DNA from: a bacterium
Lineage (GTDB): Bacteria; Planctomycetota; Planctomycetia; Pirellulales; Pirellulaceae
NCBI GenBank assembly: GCA_030430075.1
Contig: JAUIGN010000001.1
Location: 434,001-498,000, forward strand
Direction: 5' to 3'
DNA: 64,000 nt
In this document: one piece after another, positions 19,685 through 28,288 of the stretch
Layout of the letters: each line of letters begins with the position of its first letter
Position numbering within the stretch: position 1 is the stretch's first letter
Notes under the pieces: generated by a model
What the model was told of the DNA's origin: nothing
Databases searched by the model: none
The model's input: the letters and a program-made list of their open reading frames with translations, nothing else
Made by a program: the position numbers and the translations under genes

Positions 19685-22363
19685 ATGCATACCCCGCCGA
19701 GTCGGTTCCGCAACCGCGGCGGAATGTCCGCAACGTCACTTCCCCAGCGGTTCCTCGACGGGGGCCTGTTGGCGGTCGTCTTTCTGGCTCCACTCTTCAT
19801 GGGCGGCCGCGGCCCGGTGGGGAAGTTTGTGTTCGTCAGCATCGTCGCCGCCACGGCGATGGCGTGGTCGATCGCCCAATGCCGGCGTCCGGAGGGCAGT
19901 GCCTGGCGTCGCTCTGGCGTCGAGTGGCTGCTGTTGGCGAGCGTCGTGCTGGTCATTCTGCAACTCGTCCCGTTCCCCTCGTGGCTGCGATCCAACGTCT
20001 CACCACTCACCGGTGATATGCTCCCGCTGTGGGAGACGACCTCACCGGTTCCGTTACCCGAATGGTCCACGATTTCGCTCGCCCCGCTGGCGACGCGCGG
20101 CGCATTGTCGGTTCTGCTGGCCTACATCATGCTCTTTCTGCTGGTCGTTCAGCGGATCGAATCGCACGAGGACGCCGTGCGTGTGCTGTCCTGGGTGGCC
20201 TGGGGGACCGTCGCAGTCGCCTCGCTCGGGCTGACCCAATTCCTGCTGGGTAACGGCAAGTTTCTCTGGGTCTTCGAACATCCGTCGCGCGATACGTTCC
20301 ACAGTGTGAAAGGCCCGTTTCACAATCAGAATCACTTCGCCCATTTGCTGGCGTTGGGGATGGGACCGATCATTCTGTCGTGGCTCAAAGCGCCCCGCCG
20401 ATCGGTAGAGAAGCAACTCTTTGGTGTCGGGATGGGACTCGTCCTGCTGGCCGGTTTGTTGACCTTCTCACGTGGTGGGGTGCTCGCCATCCTCATCGCC
20501 TGTGCCGTATCCGTCATCATGTTCACCTGGCAATCGCTGCTCGACAAACGCGCCCTGACCGTCGTGGGGCTGACCGGCGTCTTCGTGGTGGCCGCCATGG
20601 CGATCCATGGGTACGGGCCGCTGCGGAGCAAGTTTGCGGCCCTCCGTGAATCCGAGTCGCTCGGCGAGGCGGTTGGCGCCCGAGCCGATCTGTGGTCGGC
20701 CTTGCTGGAGGGGATCCCACACTTCGCCTGGTTGGGTTCGGGAATCGGCAGCCATGCTGACGTCTACCCGCTGTTCATGGAAGAGCATTACAACGTAACG
20801 TTTTCACACGGAGAAAACGGTTATCTGCCGCTGACGCTGGAGGGTGGCTTGCCGGCGCTGGTCCTGCTCCTGGTGGGGATCGGAATCTGCTGCCGCTGGT
20901 CAATCGGGGTTTGCCGAATCGGGGTTTGGCCAGACCGAGCGATCAACGAGGGCTCCTGCCCAGATCACCGGCGACGCGCCGGACCAGGTCACCCTCGTCA
21001 CATGGAAACCCGCCTCCGCAGCGGTGCCGCCTGCATGGCAGCCATCGTTCCCGGCCTGCTGGCGAGTGCGCTGCATTCGCTGGCCGATTTCGTCTGGTAC
21101 ATTTCGGCCTGCATGTCGATCACCGTCGTCTTGGCGGCGTGCGCCTGCCGGCTCTACCAGATGGCGCGCGACACCGAGCGAAACCGGGAGACCGAGGCGG
21201 GGCGGCCGGATCACCGGGATCGACATCGGCTTCAACCGGCGCGGCCGGCCTGGATCGGTGTCGCCGTGATCGTAGGAGTCGTCGGTACGGGAATGATTCA
21301 CGACCGTTACGCAGCGGCGTTGGCCGCGCCCCACTGGTACGCCTATCAGCGGCTCGACCTCAGCACCGCAGCCGAAGCGCCGGACGACGACCTGGCCGAA
21401 CGGGATCGCCTGTTTCAGCTCGGCCGGCACCTGCAAGCCGCACTGGCGAAGAATCCGCGTGACCCGCGGGCCAACCTTCATTTCGCCGGCGTCTGTCTGC
21501 GTCGTTTTGAACTCGAGCAACGTCGGGCGACGAACCCCATGGCGCTGCAACAGATTCGCGAAGCCGCATTGGCTTCACAGTTCCCCAATCGGGCTGCCCA
21601 GGAAGCGTGGCTCGAGATCGCAGTTGGGGAAAACTTCAAGTACCTCAAACTGGCATTGGTCCATACCCATCGGGCGTTGCGAGCGGCCCCGCTGCAGGGA
21701 GACGGCTACGTCTACCTGGCAAGTCTTTCGTTCCTGGAGGGGCCCAGCGCGGCGGCCAAGACCGCTTACATTGATCAGGCGTATCGCGTTCGCCCGCACG
21801 ATGGCGCGATCGCCTTCGCGATGGGACTGGAGCGTGGCTTGGCGAATGACGAGCAAGGGATGCTCAGACACTGGGAGACGGCCTTTCGGCAGGACCCGCG
21901 GATGCGGACCTTGATCATCGAGCACATCGCGTTTCGCGTGTCGGCCGAAGAGTTTCTGACCCGCTTCGAACCGCCAATCGGCGGGCTCAGAAAACTTCGG
22001 GACGGCTATCAGCAGGCCGGACGAACAGACGATGCCCGGATCGTGGCCCGTCGTTTGATCGAGCAACTCGTGCAGCAGGCCCGTCAACCGGACGGCGATC
22101 CGGAGCCGGCAATCTGGTTCGAACTCCAAGGTCTGCATGCGTTCCTTGACGACCTGCCGCAAGCCATACAGTGTGCTCGGCAAGCAGTGGCGCTGGACGG
22201 CAACAACGTGACCTACCGGAACACGCTGGGCGTGCTCCTGTTACGACACGAGGATTTCGCGGGAGCGACGCGCGAGCTGGAGTGGTGCCTGCGGCGCAAG
22301 CCTGACGATCCCACGCTGGTGGCCCAACTGACCGCTGCGAATCGAGGGCGGCTGCAGCGTTAG
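19685..22363 (+). CDS. O-antigen ligase/polymerase (Wzy_C) with C-terminal TPR region
   Basis: 892 aa from the ATG at 19685, chosen because GAGGT stands five bases upstream; a GTG at 19670 is alternative. The N-terminal half (about 1-500) is a chain of membrane segments with Wzy_C/WaaL hallmarks: LLTFSRGGVLAILIA near 265, and SHGENGYLPLTLEGGLPALV near 370, the His-containing loop before a Glu-Gly. The C-terminal half is soluble and alpha-helical with TPR-like repeats (for example LQAALAKNPRDPRANLHFAG, AVALDGNNVTYRNTLGVLL). Members either polymerise lipid-linked repeat units or ligate polymer to lipid A core or protein; sequence alone does not decide. A second polymerase-like gene lies at 43740. 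Confidence 0.88.
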   Translation: MHTPPSRFRNRGGMSATSLPQRFLDGGLLAVVFLAPLFMGGRGPVGKFVFVSIVAATAMAWSIAQCRRPEGSAWRRSGVEWLLLASVVLVILQLVPFPSWLRSNVSPLTGDMLPLWETTSPVPLPEWSTISLAPLATRGALSVLLAYIMLFLLVVQRIESHEDAVRVLSWVAWGTVAVASLGLTQFLLGNGKFLWVFEHPSRDTFHSVKGPFHNQNHFAHLLALGMGPIILSWLKAPRRSVEKQLFGVGMGLVLLAGLLTFSRGGVLAILIACAVSVIMFTWQSLLDKRALTVVGLTGVFVVAAMAIHGYGPLRSKFAALRESESLGEAVGARADLWSALLEGIPHFAWLGSGIGSHADVYPLFMEEHYNVTFSHGENGYLPLTLEGGLPALVLLLVGIGICCRWSIGVCRIGVWPDRAINEGSCPDHRRRAGPGHPRHMETRLRSGAACMAAIVPGLLASALHSLADFVWYISACMSITVVLAACACRLYQMARDTERNRETEAGRPDHRDRHRLQPARPAWIGVAVIVGVVGTGMIHDRYAAALAAPHWYAYQRLDLSTAAEAPDDDLAERDRLFQLGRHLQAALAKNPRDPRANLHFAGVCLRRFELEQRRATNPMALQQIREAALASQFPNRAAQEAWLEIAVGENFKYLKLALVHTHRALRAAPLQGDGYVYLASLSFLEGPSAAAKTAYIDQAYRVRPHDGAIAFAMGLERGLANDEQGMLRHWETAFRQDPRMRTLIIEHIAFRVSAEEFLTRFEPPIGGLRKLRDGYQQAGRTDDARIVARRLIEQLVQQARQPDGDPEPAIWFELQGLHAFLDDLPQAIQCARQAVALDGNNVTYRNTLGVLLLRHEDFAGATRELEWCLRRKPDDPTLVAQLTAANRGRLQR

Positions 22364-22365
22364 TG

Positions 22366-22394
22366 TTGACACGAAACGGTGGGACTTCTATATG
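22366..22394 (+). promoter_or_regulatory. Sigma-70-type promoter upstream of the WecA-like gene
   Basis: A perfect -35 TTGACA at 22366-22371 is followed, after exactly 17 bases, by TATATG at 22389-22394 (4 of 6 consensus). It begins three bases after the polymerase stop codon. Transcription would start near 22401, giving an untranslated leader of about 150 bases. It is the clearest promoter in the window and suggests that the nucleotide-sugar part of the locus has its own transcription start. Confidence 0.65.
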
Positions 22395-22549
22395 TTGCCG
22401 CGCCGGAGAGTTCCGGTCAGGTGGATCTCGTCCGTGAGAGCCTCCGCCCCGTTTTCCTCGACTGCCGCGAGCCCTGGCGGATCCGATAAGAATTCGCTGC
22501 CCGTCATCCCCTCACACGTTGGTGCGCCCGTTCACGCACTTCGCTGCCC

Positions 22550-24109
22550 ATGAGTTCGATGATCATCCTGTTGGTCGGCGGCTTCACGTTCGCCGCTGTC
22601 ACCGCGTACGGATTCACCTGGTTAGCGCGCCTCGTCGCTCCGCAACTGGGATTCGTCGATCGGCCGGATGGTGGTCGCAAGCAACATGCGGGGGCGACGC
22701 CCTTGCTGGGCGGCGTCGCTATCTTCGCAGCATTCCTGCTGACGCTGGCCATTTTCCTCGCCTGGGATCCGCACGGTTGGCTGGCGAACCATTCGCAGCG
22801 CCTGGTCGCGATGCTCGCTTCGGGGGCCGGCTTCTGCCTGCTTGGCCTGTGGGACGACCGGTATCCACTGCGTGCCCGGGACAAACTTCTCCTCCAGATT
22901 CTGGCGGCCTTGCCGTTCGCCTACTGGGGTCATCAAGTCGAGATCATCAACGTGGCCGGATTGCGACTGGAACTCGGTCTCTGGTCGATGATCTTCGCCG
23001 TCTTCTGGCTGGTCTCCTGCGCGAACGTGGTCAACTTGATCGACGGCCTGGATGGGCTGGCCTCCAGCATTGGACTGATTGCCATCAGTGCCTTGGCAGC
23101 CATGGCGTGGACCGGCTCGGTTCCCTGGTCCGCCTTCGTCTCACTTGCCTTCGCCGGCGGAGTGGCAGGATTTCTTGTCCACAACTGGCCGCCGGCCAGG
23201 ATCTTCCTGGGAGATGCCGGCAGCCTGACGATCGGATTCATGATTGGTGCCGTTGCCATCGAGTCCTCGACGAAGACAACCGCAGGGTTCGTGCTGGCTT
23301 TCCCACTCGTGCTACTCGGCGTTCCCATCTTCGATACCGCCATGGCAATCCTTCGCCGGAAACTGACCGGCCGGGGCATCGGCGAAGCCGATCGAGGCCA
23401 TATTCATCACCGGCTCCAGGAACGGGGACTGACCAAGCTTCAGACCCTGCTTGCGATCGTGGCAATCTGCACGGTGATGGCCGTGACCTGCCTGATGACG
23501 GTGGCCGCCGGCCAGGACGTGATCGCACTGGCGCTCGGCGTGGCCGTGATCTCACTGGTGGTTGCCGGCCGAGTCTTCGGGTTCCATGAAATGATGCTCG
23601 TTTTCCGGCACTTGGAGTTGCTCCAGGTAACCGTCGCGACGGCACTGCGCGAGCTGACCGGTCGGAACCGAACGGTCCATTTGGGGCGCGCCGAGGTGGT
23701 ATCGGTCGAGCCGGACTGGAACACGATGGCGAGCCGACTGCAGGACGGTGGCGGTCTGGCATGGGAAATGGCCGGCACCGCCGGCAACGGTCAACACGGA
23801 GCGTTCGAGAAGATCCGGGCCGGTAATACAAGCATCCAAAAGCACCAGGAAACGTGGCAGTTTTACAGCACCTTCGTGCGGGATGACGGATTGCGGACGT
23901 CCTTCGTCGTGGTCGGCTACCAGGATCCCCAAGCGGAGACGAACAACGTCGATCAGATCACCAGCGTGCTCGAAGCGTGCCATCACCGGCTGCCCCCTGC
24001 TGGAACGCTGCACGTGACTGACAGCGATGACAGCTCCCTTTCCCCGCCCGTCGCCGGCCGGATCGGGGCGCGCAAACCACCGGTCAACGCGCCGCGGCGT
24101 GCTGCCTGA
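22550..24109 (+). CDS. Undecaprenyl-phosphate N-acetylhexosamine-1-phosphate transferase (WecA/TagO family)
   Basis: 519 aa integral membrane protein of the MraY/WecA family, with about ten hydrophobic segments up to residue 350. Diagnostic motifs are LGLWDDRYPLR near 105 (DD motif), NVVNLIDGLDGLASSIG near 160, FLGDAGSLTIGF near 220 and HIHHRLQERGLTKLQ near 285 (the His-rich HIHHRL motif seen in WecA-type enzymes). It transfers a sugar-1-phosphate from a UDP-sugar to undecaprenyl phosphate, starting each repeat unit. A C-terminal extension of about 150 residues after the last membrane segment (from VATALRELTGRNRTVHL) is longer than in WecA and has no assigned role. wecB and wecC follow, after a repeat-filled gap. 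Confidence 0.92.
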   Translation: MSSMIILLVGGFTFAAVTAYGFTWLARLVAPQLGFVDRPDGGRKQHAGATPLLGGVAIFAAFLLTLAIFLAWDPHGWLANHSQRLVAMLASGAGFCLLGLWDDRYPLRARDKLLLQILAALPFAYWGHQVEIINVAGLRLELGLWSMIFAVFWLVSCANVVNLIDGLDGLASSIGLIAISALAAMAWTGSVPWSAFVSLAFAGGVAGFLVHNWPPARIFLGDAGSLTIGFMIGAVAIESSTKTTAGFVLAFPLVLLGVPIFDTAMAILRRKLTGRGIGEADRGHIHHRLQERGLTKLQTLLAIVAICTVMAVTCLMTVAAGQDVIALALGVAVISLVVAGRVFGFHEMMLVFRHLELLQVTVATALRELTGRNRTVHLGRAEVVSVEPDWNTMASRLQDGGGLAWEMAGTAGNGQHGAFEKIRAGNTSIQKHQETWQFYSTFVRDDGLRTSFVVVGYQDPQAETNNVDQITSVLEACHHRLPPAGTLHVTDSDDSSLSPPVAGRIGARKPPVNAPRRAA

Positions 24110-24640
24110 CGGGGCTGGATGAGTCGGCCGGATGACAGCGGTCGCCGCGGACGCGAGCGGGGTGGTTGCGGGCTTTCCTCGAGCGTCGTTGGTTGTGGGA
24201 GACCTTCGGTCGGCGGTTTCGGCGGGGTCAGAGACCCGCGCCGAGCAGTATGTCAGAGACCCGTGCCAAGCAGATCGCAGAGACCCGCGCCGAGCAGTTT
24301 GTCAGAGACCCGTGCCAAGCAGATCGCAGAGACCCGCGCCGAGCAGAATGTCAGAGACCCGCGCCAAGTAGATCGCAGAGACCCGCGCCGAGCAGATCGC
24401 AGAGATCTGCGCCGAGCAGATCGCAGAGACCTGCGCCGAGCAGTTTGTCGGAGAGCCGCGCGAGCAGTTTGTCGGAGAGCCGCGTCAGGCTGCGGGTTTG
24501 GGACCGACGCCCTGCGGCTGGTTTCGCCTCTCGGCGAGATACTGGGGTTGCTCCATCGGCTGGCAATCCGGTATCACTCTGCGCCGCGGCGGCGGAGGTG
24601 GCGTCCACGGCAACTCGCGAACTCGTGTCAAGGCAACCAC
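24110..24640. other. 531-bp gap before wecB, filled by a tandem repeat
   Basis: No protein is supported here. All three forward frames are open over much of the gap, because the repeat unit contains no stop codons and alternates between 24 and 25 bases, which shifts frame between units; this argues against translation. The non-repeat part (24487-24640) shows nothing recognisable apart from AAGG at 24630-24633 serving wecB. Confidence 0.6.
24199..24486 (+). repeat. 24/25-bp tandem repeat array with 32-bp leader
   Basis: A 32-bp leader (24199-24230, containing CGGTCGGCGGTTTCGG) precedes ten units plus a partial one. The unit consensus is GAGACCCGCGCCGAGCAG followed by ATCGCA or TTTGTCA. Unit starts are 24231, 24256, 24280, 24305, 24329, 24354, 24378, 24402, 24426, 24451 and 24475. 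The first six alternate 25 and 24 bases, forming three near-identical 49-bp dimers; later units drift. There are no spacers, so it is not CRISPR. The leader and unit recur at 61645. Confidence 0.92.
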
Positions 24641-25792
24641 ATGAACTCGATCCGGCCCCTGCTCGTCGTGGGAACTCGACCGGAAGCCATCAAGATGGCT
24701 CCCGTCATCCAGGAGTGCCAGCGGCGCGATGAGGTTGATCCGCTGGTCTGCTTCACCGGCCAGCACCGCCAGATGGTGGACCAGGTCGCCGAGTACTTCG
24801 GGATCCAGGCGGACATCGACTTTGATCTGATGCGGGAAAATCAATCGCTGTCCCGGCTCACCTCGCGCTGTGTGGAACGCTTCGACGAGGCGATTCGGAC
24901 CTTCGCTCCGGACTGCGTCATTGCGCAGGGAGACACGACGACCGTCATGACGGCGTCCATGGCGGCATTCTATCATCGACTGCCATTCGTCCACGTGGAA
25001 GCCGGTCTTCGTACGAACAACATGGCGTCACCCTGGCCGGAAGAGTTCAACCGCCGCGTGGCGGGGCTGGTGGCCGCCTTGCATTGCGCGCCGACCCGAG
25101 GCGCCGCCGAGAACCTGCTCCGCGAAGGCATCCGGCCGGATCAGGTCCGAGTGACCGGAAATACCGTCATCGATGCCCTGCTGTGGACCACCCGGCGGGA
25201 ACGCTCGCGGAGCTTCCAGTGGTCTGCCAAATACTCGCAACTGACTCGTACCCGGATGGTCCTGGTTACCGGCCACCGGCGCGAAAACTTCGGCGCGGGG
25301 TTTGTCGCGATCTGCGACGCCATCAGGCAACTGGCAGGCGATTTTCCGGAAACGGACTTCGTCTATCCTGTGCACTTGAATCCAAACGTGCAGGGCCCCG
25401 TCCATGCCGCGTTGGACGGGTTGGAGAATGTGCACCTGGTCGCCCCGGCTTCGTATCCCGAGTTTGTCTGGTTGATGGACCGGTCGGACGTGATCTTGAC
25501 GGATTCCGGCGGCGTGCAGGAGGAAGGACCTTCGCTGCGCAAGCCGGTCCTGGTCATGCGTGACACGACGGAACGCCCCGAAGCGGTTGCGGCAGGCGGC
25601 GTCGAGCTGGTCGGCACGGCCTGTGCGCAGATCGTCGAATCGGTCTCCACCCTGCTGGAAGACCCCGTCGAATACCGCCGCCGCCAGATCGACGTCAACC
25701 CGTACGGCGATGGCTTGGCGGCCGGTCGCATTGTCGACTTTGTCCTCGAGCAACGCTGGCACACGCACGCCCGGCAGGCGAGCGTCGCCTGA
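24641..25792 (+). CDS. wecB: UDP-N-acetylglucosamine 2-epimerase (non-hydrolysing)
   Basis: 383 aa from the ATG at 24641, where family homology begins (LLVVGTRPEAIKMAPVI) and which has AAGG at 24630-24633. The frame is open to 24119, but that extension translates the tandem repeat. Hallmarks: VCFTGQHRQMVDQV, IAQGDTTTVMTASMAAF, FVHVEAGLRTNNM, VTGHRRENFG and LTDSGGVQEEGPSL. It converts UDP-GlcNAc to UDP-ManNAc. The dehydrogenase gene 72 bases downstream oxidises that product, so the two form a UDP-ManNAcA pathway, as in enterobacterial common antigen and many capsules. Confidence 0.94.
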   Translation: MNSIRPLLVVGTRPEAIKMAPVIQECQRRDEVDPLVCFTGQHRQMVDQVAEYFGIQADIDFDLMRENQSLSRLTSRCVERFDEAIRTFAPDCVIAQGDTTTVMTASMAAFYHRLPFVHVEAGLRTNNMASPWPEEFNRRVAGLVAALHCAPTRGAAENLLREGIRPDQVRVTGNTVIDALLWTTRRERSRSFQWSAKYSQLTRTRMVLVTGHRRENFGAGFVAICDAIRQLAGDFPETDFVYPVHLNPNVQGPVHAALDGLENVHLVAPASYPEFVWLMDRSDVILTDSGGVQEEGPSLRKPVLVMRDTTERPEAVAAGGVELVGTACAQIVESVSTLLEDPVEYRRRQIDVNPYGDGLAAGRIVDFVLEQRWHTHARQASVA

Positions 25793-25864
25793 ATCATCGC
25801 CGGCTCCTGCCGCCCACGGCATTCCCCGCGTCACCGACGCGTTCCTGTTTCAAGTTGAGATACC

Positions 25865-27157
25865 ATGATCCGGACGACCACATCGAATCGACAGGTGAGA
25901 CCGACTCGGGTCTGCGTGGTCGGCCTTGGCTACATTGGCCTCCCCACCGCGGCGATCCTGGCCAATCGAGGATATGACGTGGTGGGCGTGGACATTCGGC
26001 CCGACGTCGTCGCCATGGTCAACCGCGGGCAGGTGCCGATCCACGAGCCCGGACTGGGCGAATTGATCGAAGACGTCGTGCGGCGAGGCAAACTGGTGGC
26101 ATCGACTTCGCCCGACGAAGCGGACGTCTTCATCATCTGCGTGCCGACGCCGTTTCATCCCGACAAGTCGCCCGACCTCTCCTGCGTTCGCTCGGCCGCG
26201 GCAGCCATCCGCCCCTTCGTCCGCTCCGGCAACCTGATCATCCTGGAATCGACCAGCCCTCCCATGACGACCCGGAACACGGTCGTACCCATCGCCGTTC
26301 CGGAGCCGCTGGAGGTCGGGCAGGATGTATTCGTGGCCTATTGTCCCGAGCGCGTCTTGCCGGGCAGGATTCTCGTCGAGGCCATTCAGAACGACCGGAT
26401 TGTGGGCGGCATTACCGAGCACTGCACGCAGAGGACCAAGGAGTTCTACGAGACGTTCGTGGCCGGCGAGGTCGTCCCCACCACGGCAATTGCGGCGGAA
26501 GTCACCAAGCTGGCCGAAAACGCCTTTCGCGATGTAAACATCGCGTTCGCCAACGAGCTGTCGATGATGGCCGACCAGCTCGGCGCCGATCCGCTCGAAA
26601 TCATCCAGCTCGCCAATCGGCACCCGCGAGTCAATATCCTCAACCCGGGCCCCGGCGTGGGCGGGCATTGCATCAGTGTCGACCCCTGGTTCCTGGCTCA
26701 TGCGGCACCCCACCAGTCGGCCCTCATCCAGACGGCGCGGATGGTCAATGACACCAAACCGACGTTCGTCGCCCACCAGGTGCGGGAGTTGGCCGACCAG
26801 GTCGAATCGCCGGTCATCGGTTGTCTGGGCCTGGCCTACAAACCGGACGTGGACGACTTCCGTGAAAGCCCCAGCGTCGAAGTGGTGCGGCAATTGATCG
26901 CCAGCCAGGCCGGCGAGATCCTGGCCTGTGACCCCTACGTTGATGCCGACCATTGGGAAGAGCTTCCCCTGACCCCGTTATCCGAAGTTCTGGAACGCAG
27001 CAACGTGCTGGTCCTGCTGACGGCACATCAGGTCTTTCGGGAGCTGCCGATCGCCGACTTGGATCACCGCCACCTGCTCGACACAACCGGTGCCTGGCGG
27101 GCGGCCATCCGTGCGCGTCAGGCAATGCCGGCAACGGACGCCGCCGCGCCGGTGTAG
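25865..27157 (+). CDS. wecC: UDP-N-acetyl-D-mannosamine dehydrogenase (nucleotide-sugar 6-dehydrogenase)
   Basis: 430 aa. NAD-binding motif VVGLGYIGLPTAAILANRG lies near residue 18; FIICVPTPFHPDKSPDL, VAYCPERVLPG and KLAENAFRDVNIAFANEL follow. The active-site block GPGVGGHCISVDPWF carries the catalytic Cys at about C269. The C-terminal domain has GCLGLAYKPDVDDFRESPS. PERVLPG and SVDPWF are more WecC-like than UDP-glucose dehydrogenase-like, and wecB is directly upstream, so oxidation of UDP-ManNAc to UDP-ManNAcA is the best call. The later gene at 59216-60565 is a distinct, WbpA-like member of the same superfamily. Confidence 0.92.
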   Translation: MIRTTTSNRQVRPTRVCVVGLGYIGLPTAAILANRGYDVVGVDIRPDVVAMVNRGQVPIHEPGLGELIEDVVRRGKLVASTSPDEADVFIICVPTPFHPDKSPDLSCVRSAAAAIRPFVRSGNLIILESTSPPMTTRNTVVPIAVPEPLEVGQDVFVAYCPERVLPGRILVEAIQNDRIVGGITEHCTQRTKEFYETFVAGEVVPTTAIAAEVTKLAENAFRDVNIAFANELSMMADQLGADPLEIIQLANRHPRVNILNPGPGVGGHCISVDPWFLAHAAPHQSALIQTARMVNDTKPTFVAHQVRELADQVESPVIGCLGLAYKPDVDDFRESPSVEVVRQLIASQAGEILACDPYVDADHWEELPLTPLSEVLERSNVLVLLTAHQVFRELPIADLDHRHLLDTTGAWRAAIRARQAMPATDAAAPV

Positions 27158-27280
27158 TCGTCGACCCCCGTCCCGCACCCCATTCACGCTCGTCTTGACC
27201 CTCTTGAGCAGTTCCGATATCGTCCTCCCTCGGTTTCTTCGATTCGGGTCGTGGCTCGAGCCATCTGGGAGTGAGTCGGC

Positions 27281-28288
27281 ATGATTGTCGTCACGGGTGC
27301 TAGCGGATTCATTGGTTCCAACGTTGTCGCGACACTGAACCGGCGCGGCTGCGAAGCGGTGATCGCGGTCGACGACTACCCGCGTTTGCGAGGCACGAAT
27401 GACCAGCCGACGGTTGCGTCGCTGCCCCGCTACGGGGATCGGATGTCGGTCCTCCAATACGTCGACTTCCACGACCTGCCCGGCTGGCTCGATTCACATG
27501 GTTACGATGTGCAGTCCGTCATTCACCTCGGCGCGTGCAGTGATACGACGGTCACGGACCGCGAATTCGTGATGTCGGTGAACTACGAGTACACCAGGAT
27601 GCTGTGGAATTGGTGCTGTGACCGGCAATGCCCGCTTGTCTACGCATCCAGTGCCGCAACCTACGGGGACGGCGAACTGGGATACGACGATGCCTGCGAT
27701 CCCGCTTGCTACCGCCCGTTGAACCTGTATGGCGAATCCAAGCAGCGCTTCGACCTGTGGGCGCTCGAACAATCGCATACACCGCCGCGTTGGGCGGGCG
27801 TCAAGTACTTCAACGTGTACGGCCCCCGGGAATCGCACAAGGGTCGAATGGCCTCGGTGGCCTTCCACAGTTACGGCCAGATCCAGCAATCCGGACAGGT
27901 TCGGTTGTTTGAGTCCCATCGCGAGGGCATCCCGGATGGCGGGCAGCAGCGTGATTTCGTCTTCGTCGACGACGCGGTCGCCGCCACCTTGCACCTGGTC
28001 GAGACACCCGTGGGCCCCAACGCGAAGAACGGGCTTTACAACGTTGGAACCGGGACGGCCAGAACCTTTGCCGACCTGGCCCGTGCCGTCTTCGCCGCGA
28101 TGCACCGGACGCCGCAGATCCAATACATCCCGATGCCGGAAGACTTGCGATCGCGGTACCAATATTTCACCCAGGCAAGCATCGGGAAGCTCCTGGCGGC
28201 CGGGTTCCGAGAACCGTTCCATTCGCTTGAAGACGGCGTCCGGCGCTACATTCACGAGGACTTGCAGCAGAGGGCTTCGGTCGCTTGA
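27281..28288 (+). CDS. hldD: ADP-L-glycero-D-manno-heptose 6-epimerase
   Basis: 335 aa extended SDR enzyme. MIVVTGASGFIGSNVVATLN binds the cofactor; VIHLGACSDTTVTDREFVM and VYASSAATYGDGELGYDD with YGESK (Tyr-x3-Lys) match HldD closely, as do VKYFNVYGPRESHKG, GGQQRDFVFVDDAV and YNVGTGTARTF. It performs the last step in making ADP-L-glycero-D-manno-heptose, an inner-core LPS sugar. Its stop overlaps the TTG start of hldE (TTGA), so the two are translationally coupled. Confidence 0.93.
   Translation: MIVVTGASGFIGSNVVATLNRRGCEAVIAVDDYPRLRGTNDQPTVASLPRYGDRMSVLQYVDFHDLPGWLDSHGYDVQSVIHLGACSDTTVTDREFVMSVNYEYTRMLWNWCCDRQCPLVYASSAATYGDGELGYDDACDPACYRPLNLYGESKQRFDLWALEQSHTPPRWAGVKYFNVYGPRESHKGRMASVAFHSYGQIQQSGQVRLFESHREGIPDGGQQRDFVFVDDAVAATLHLVETPVGPNAKNGLYNVGTGTARTFADLARAVFAAMHRTPQIQYIPMPEDLRSRYQYFTQASIGKLLAAGFREPFHSLEDGVRRYIHEDLQQRASVA

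Noticed and set aside
24231..24486. CRISPR array
   Set aside because: Units are directly abutting with no spacers, and no cas genes are in the window.
24119..24640. Extension of wecB through the tandem repeat
   Set aside because: Homology to WecB starts at 24641, where there is a Shine-Dalgarno, and the 24/25-base alternation of units is not what a coding repeat would keep.
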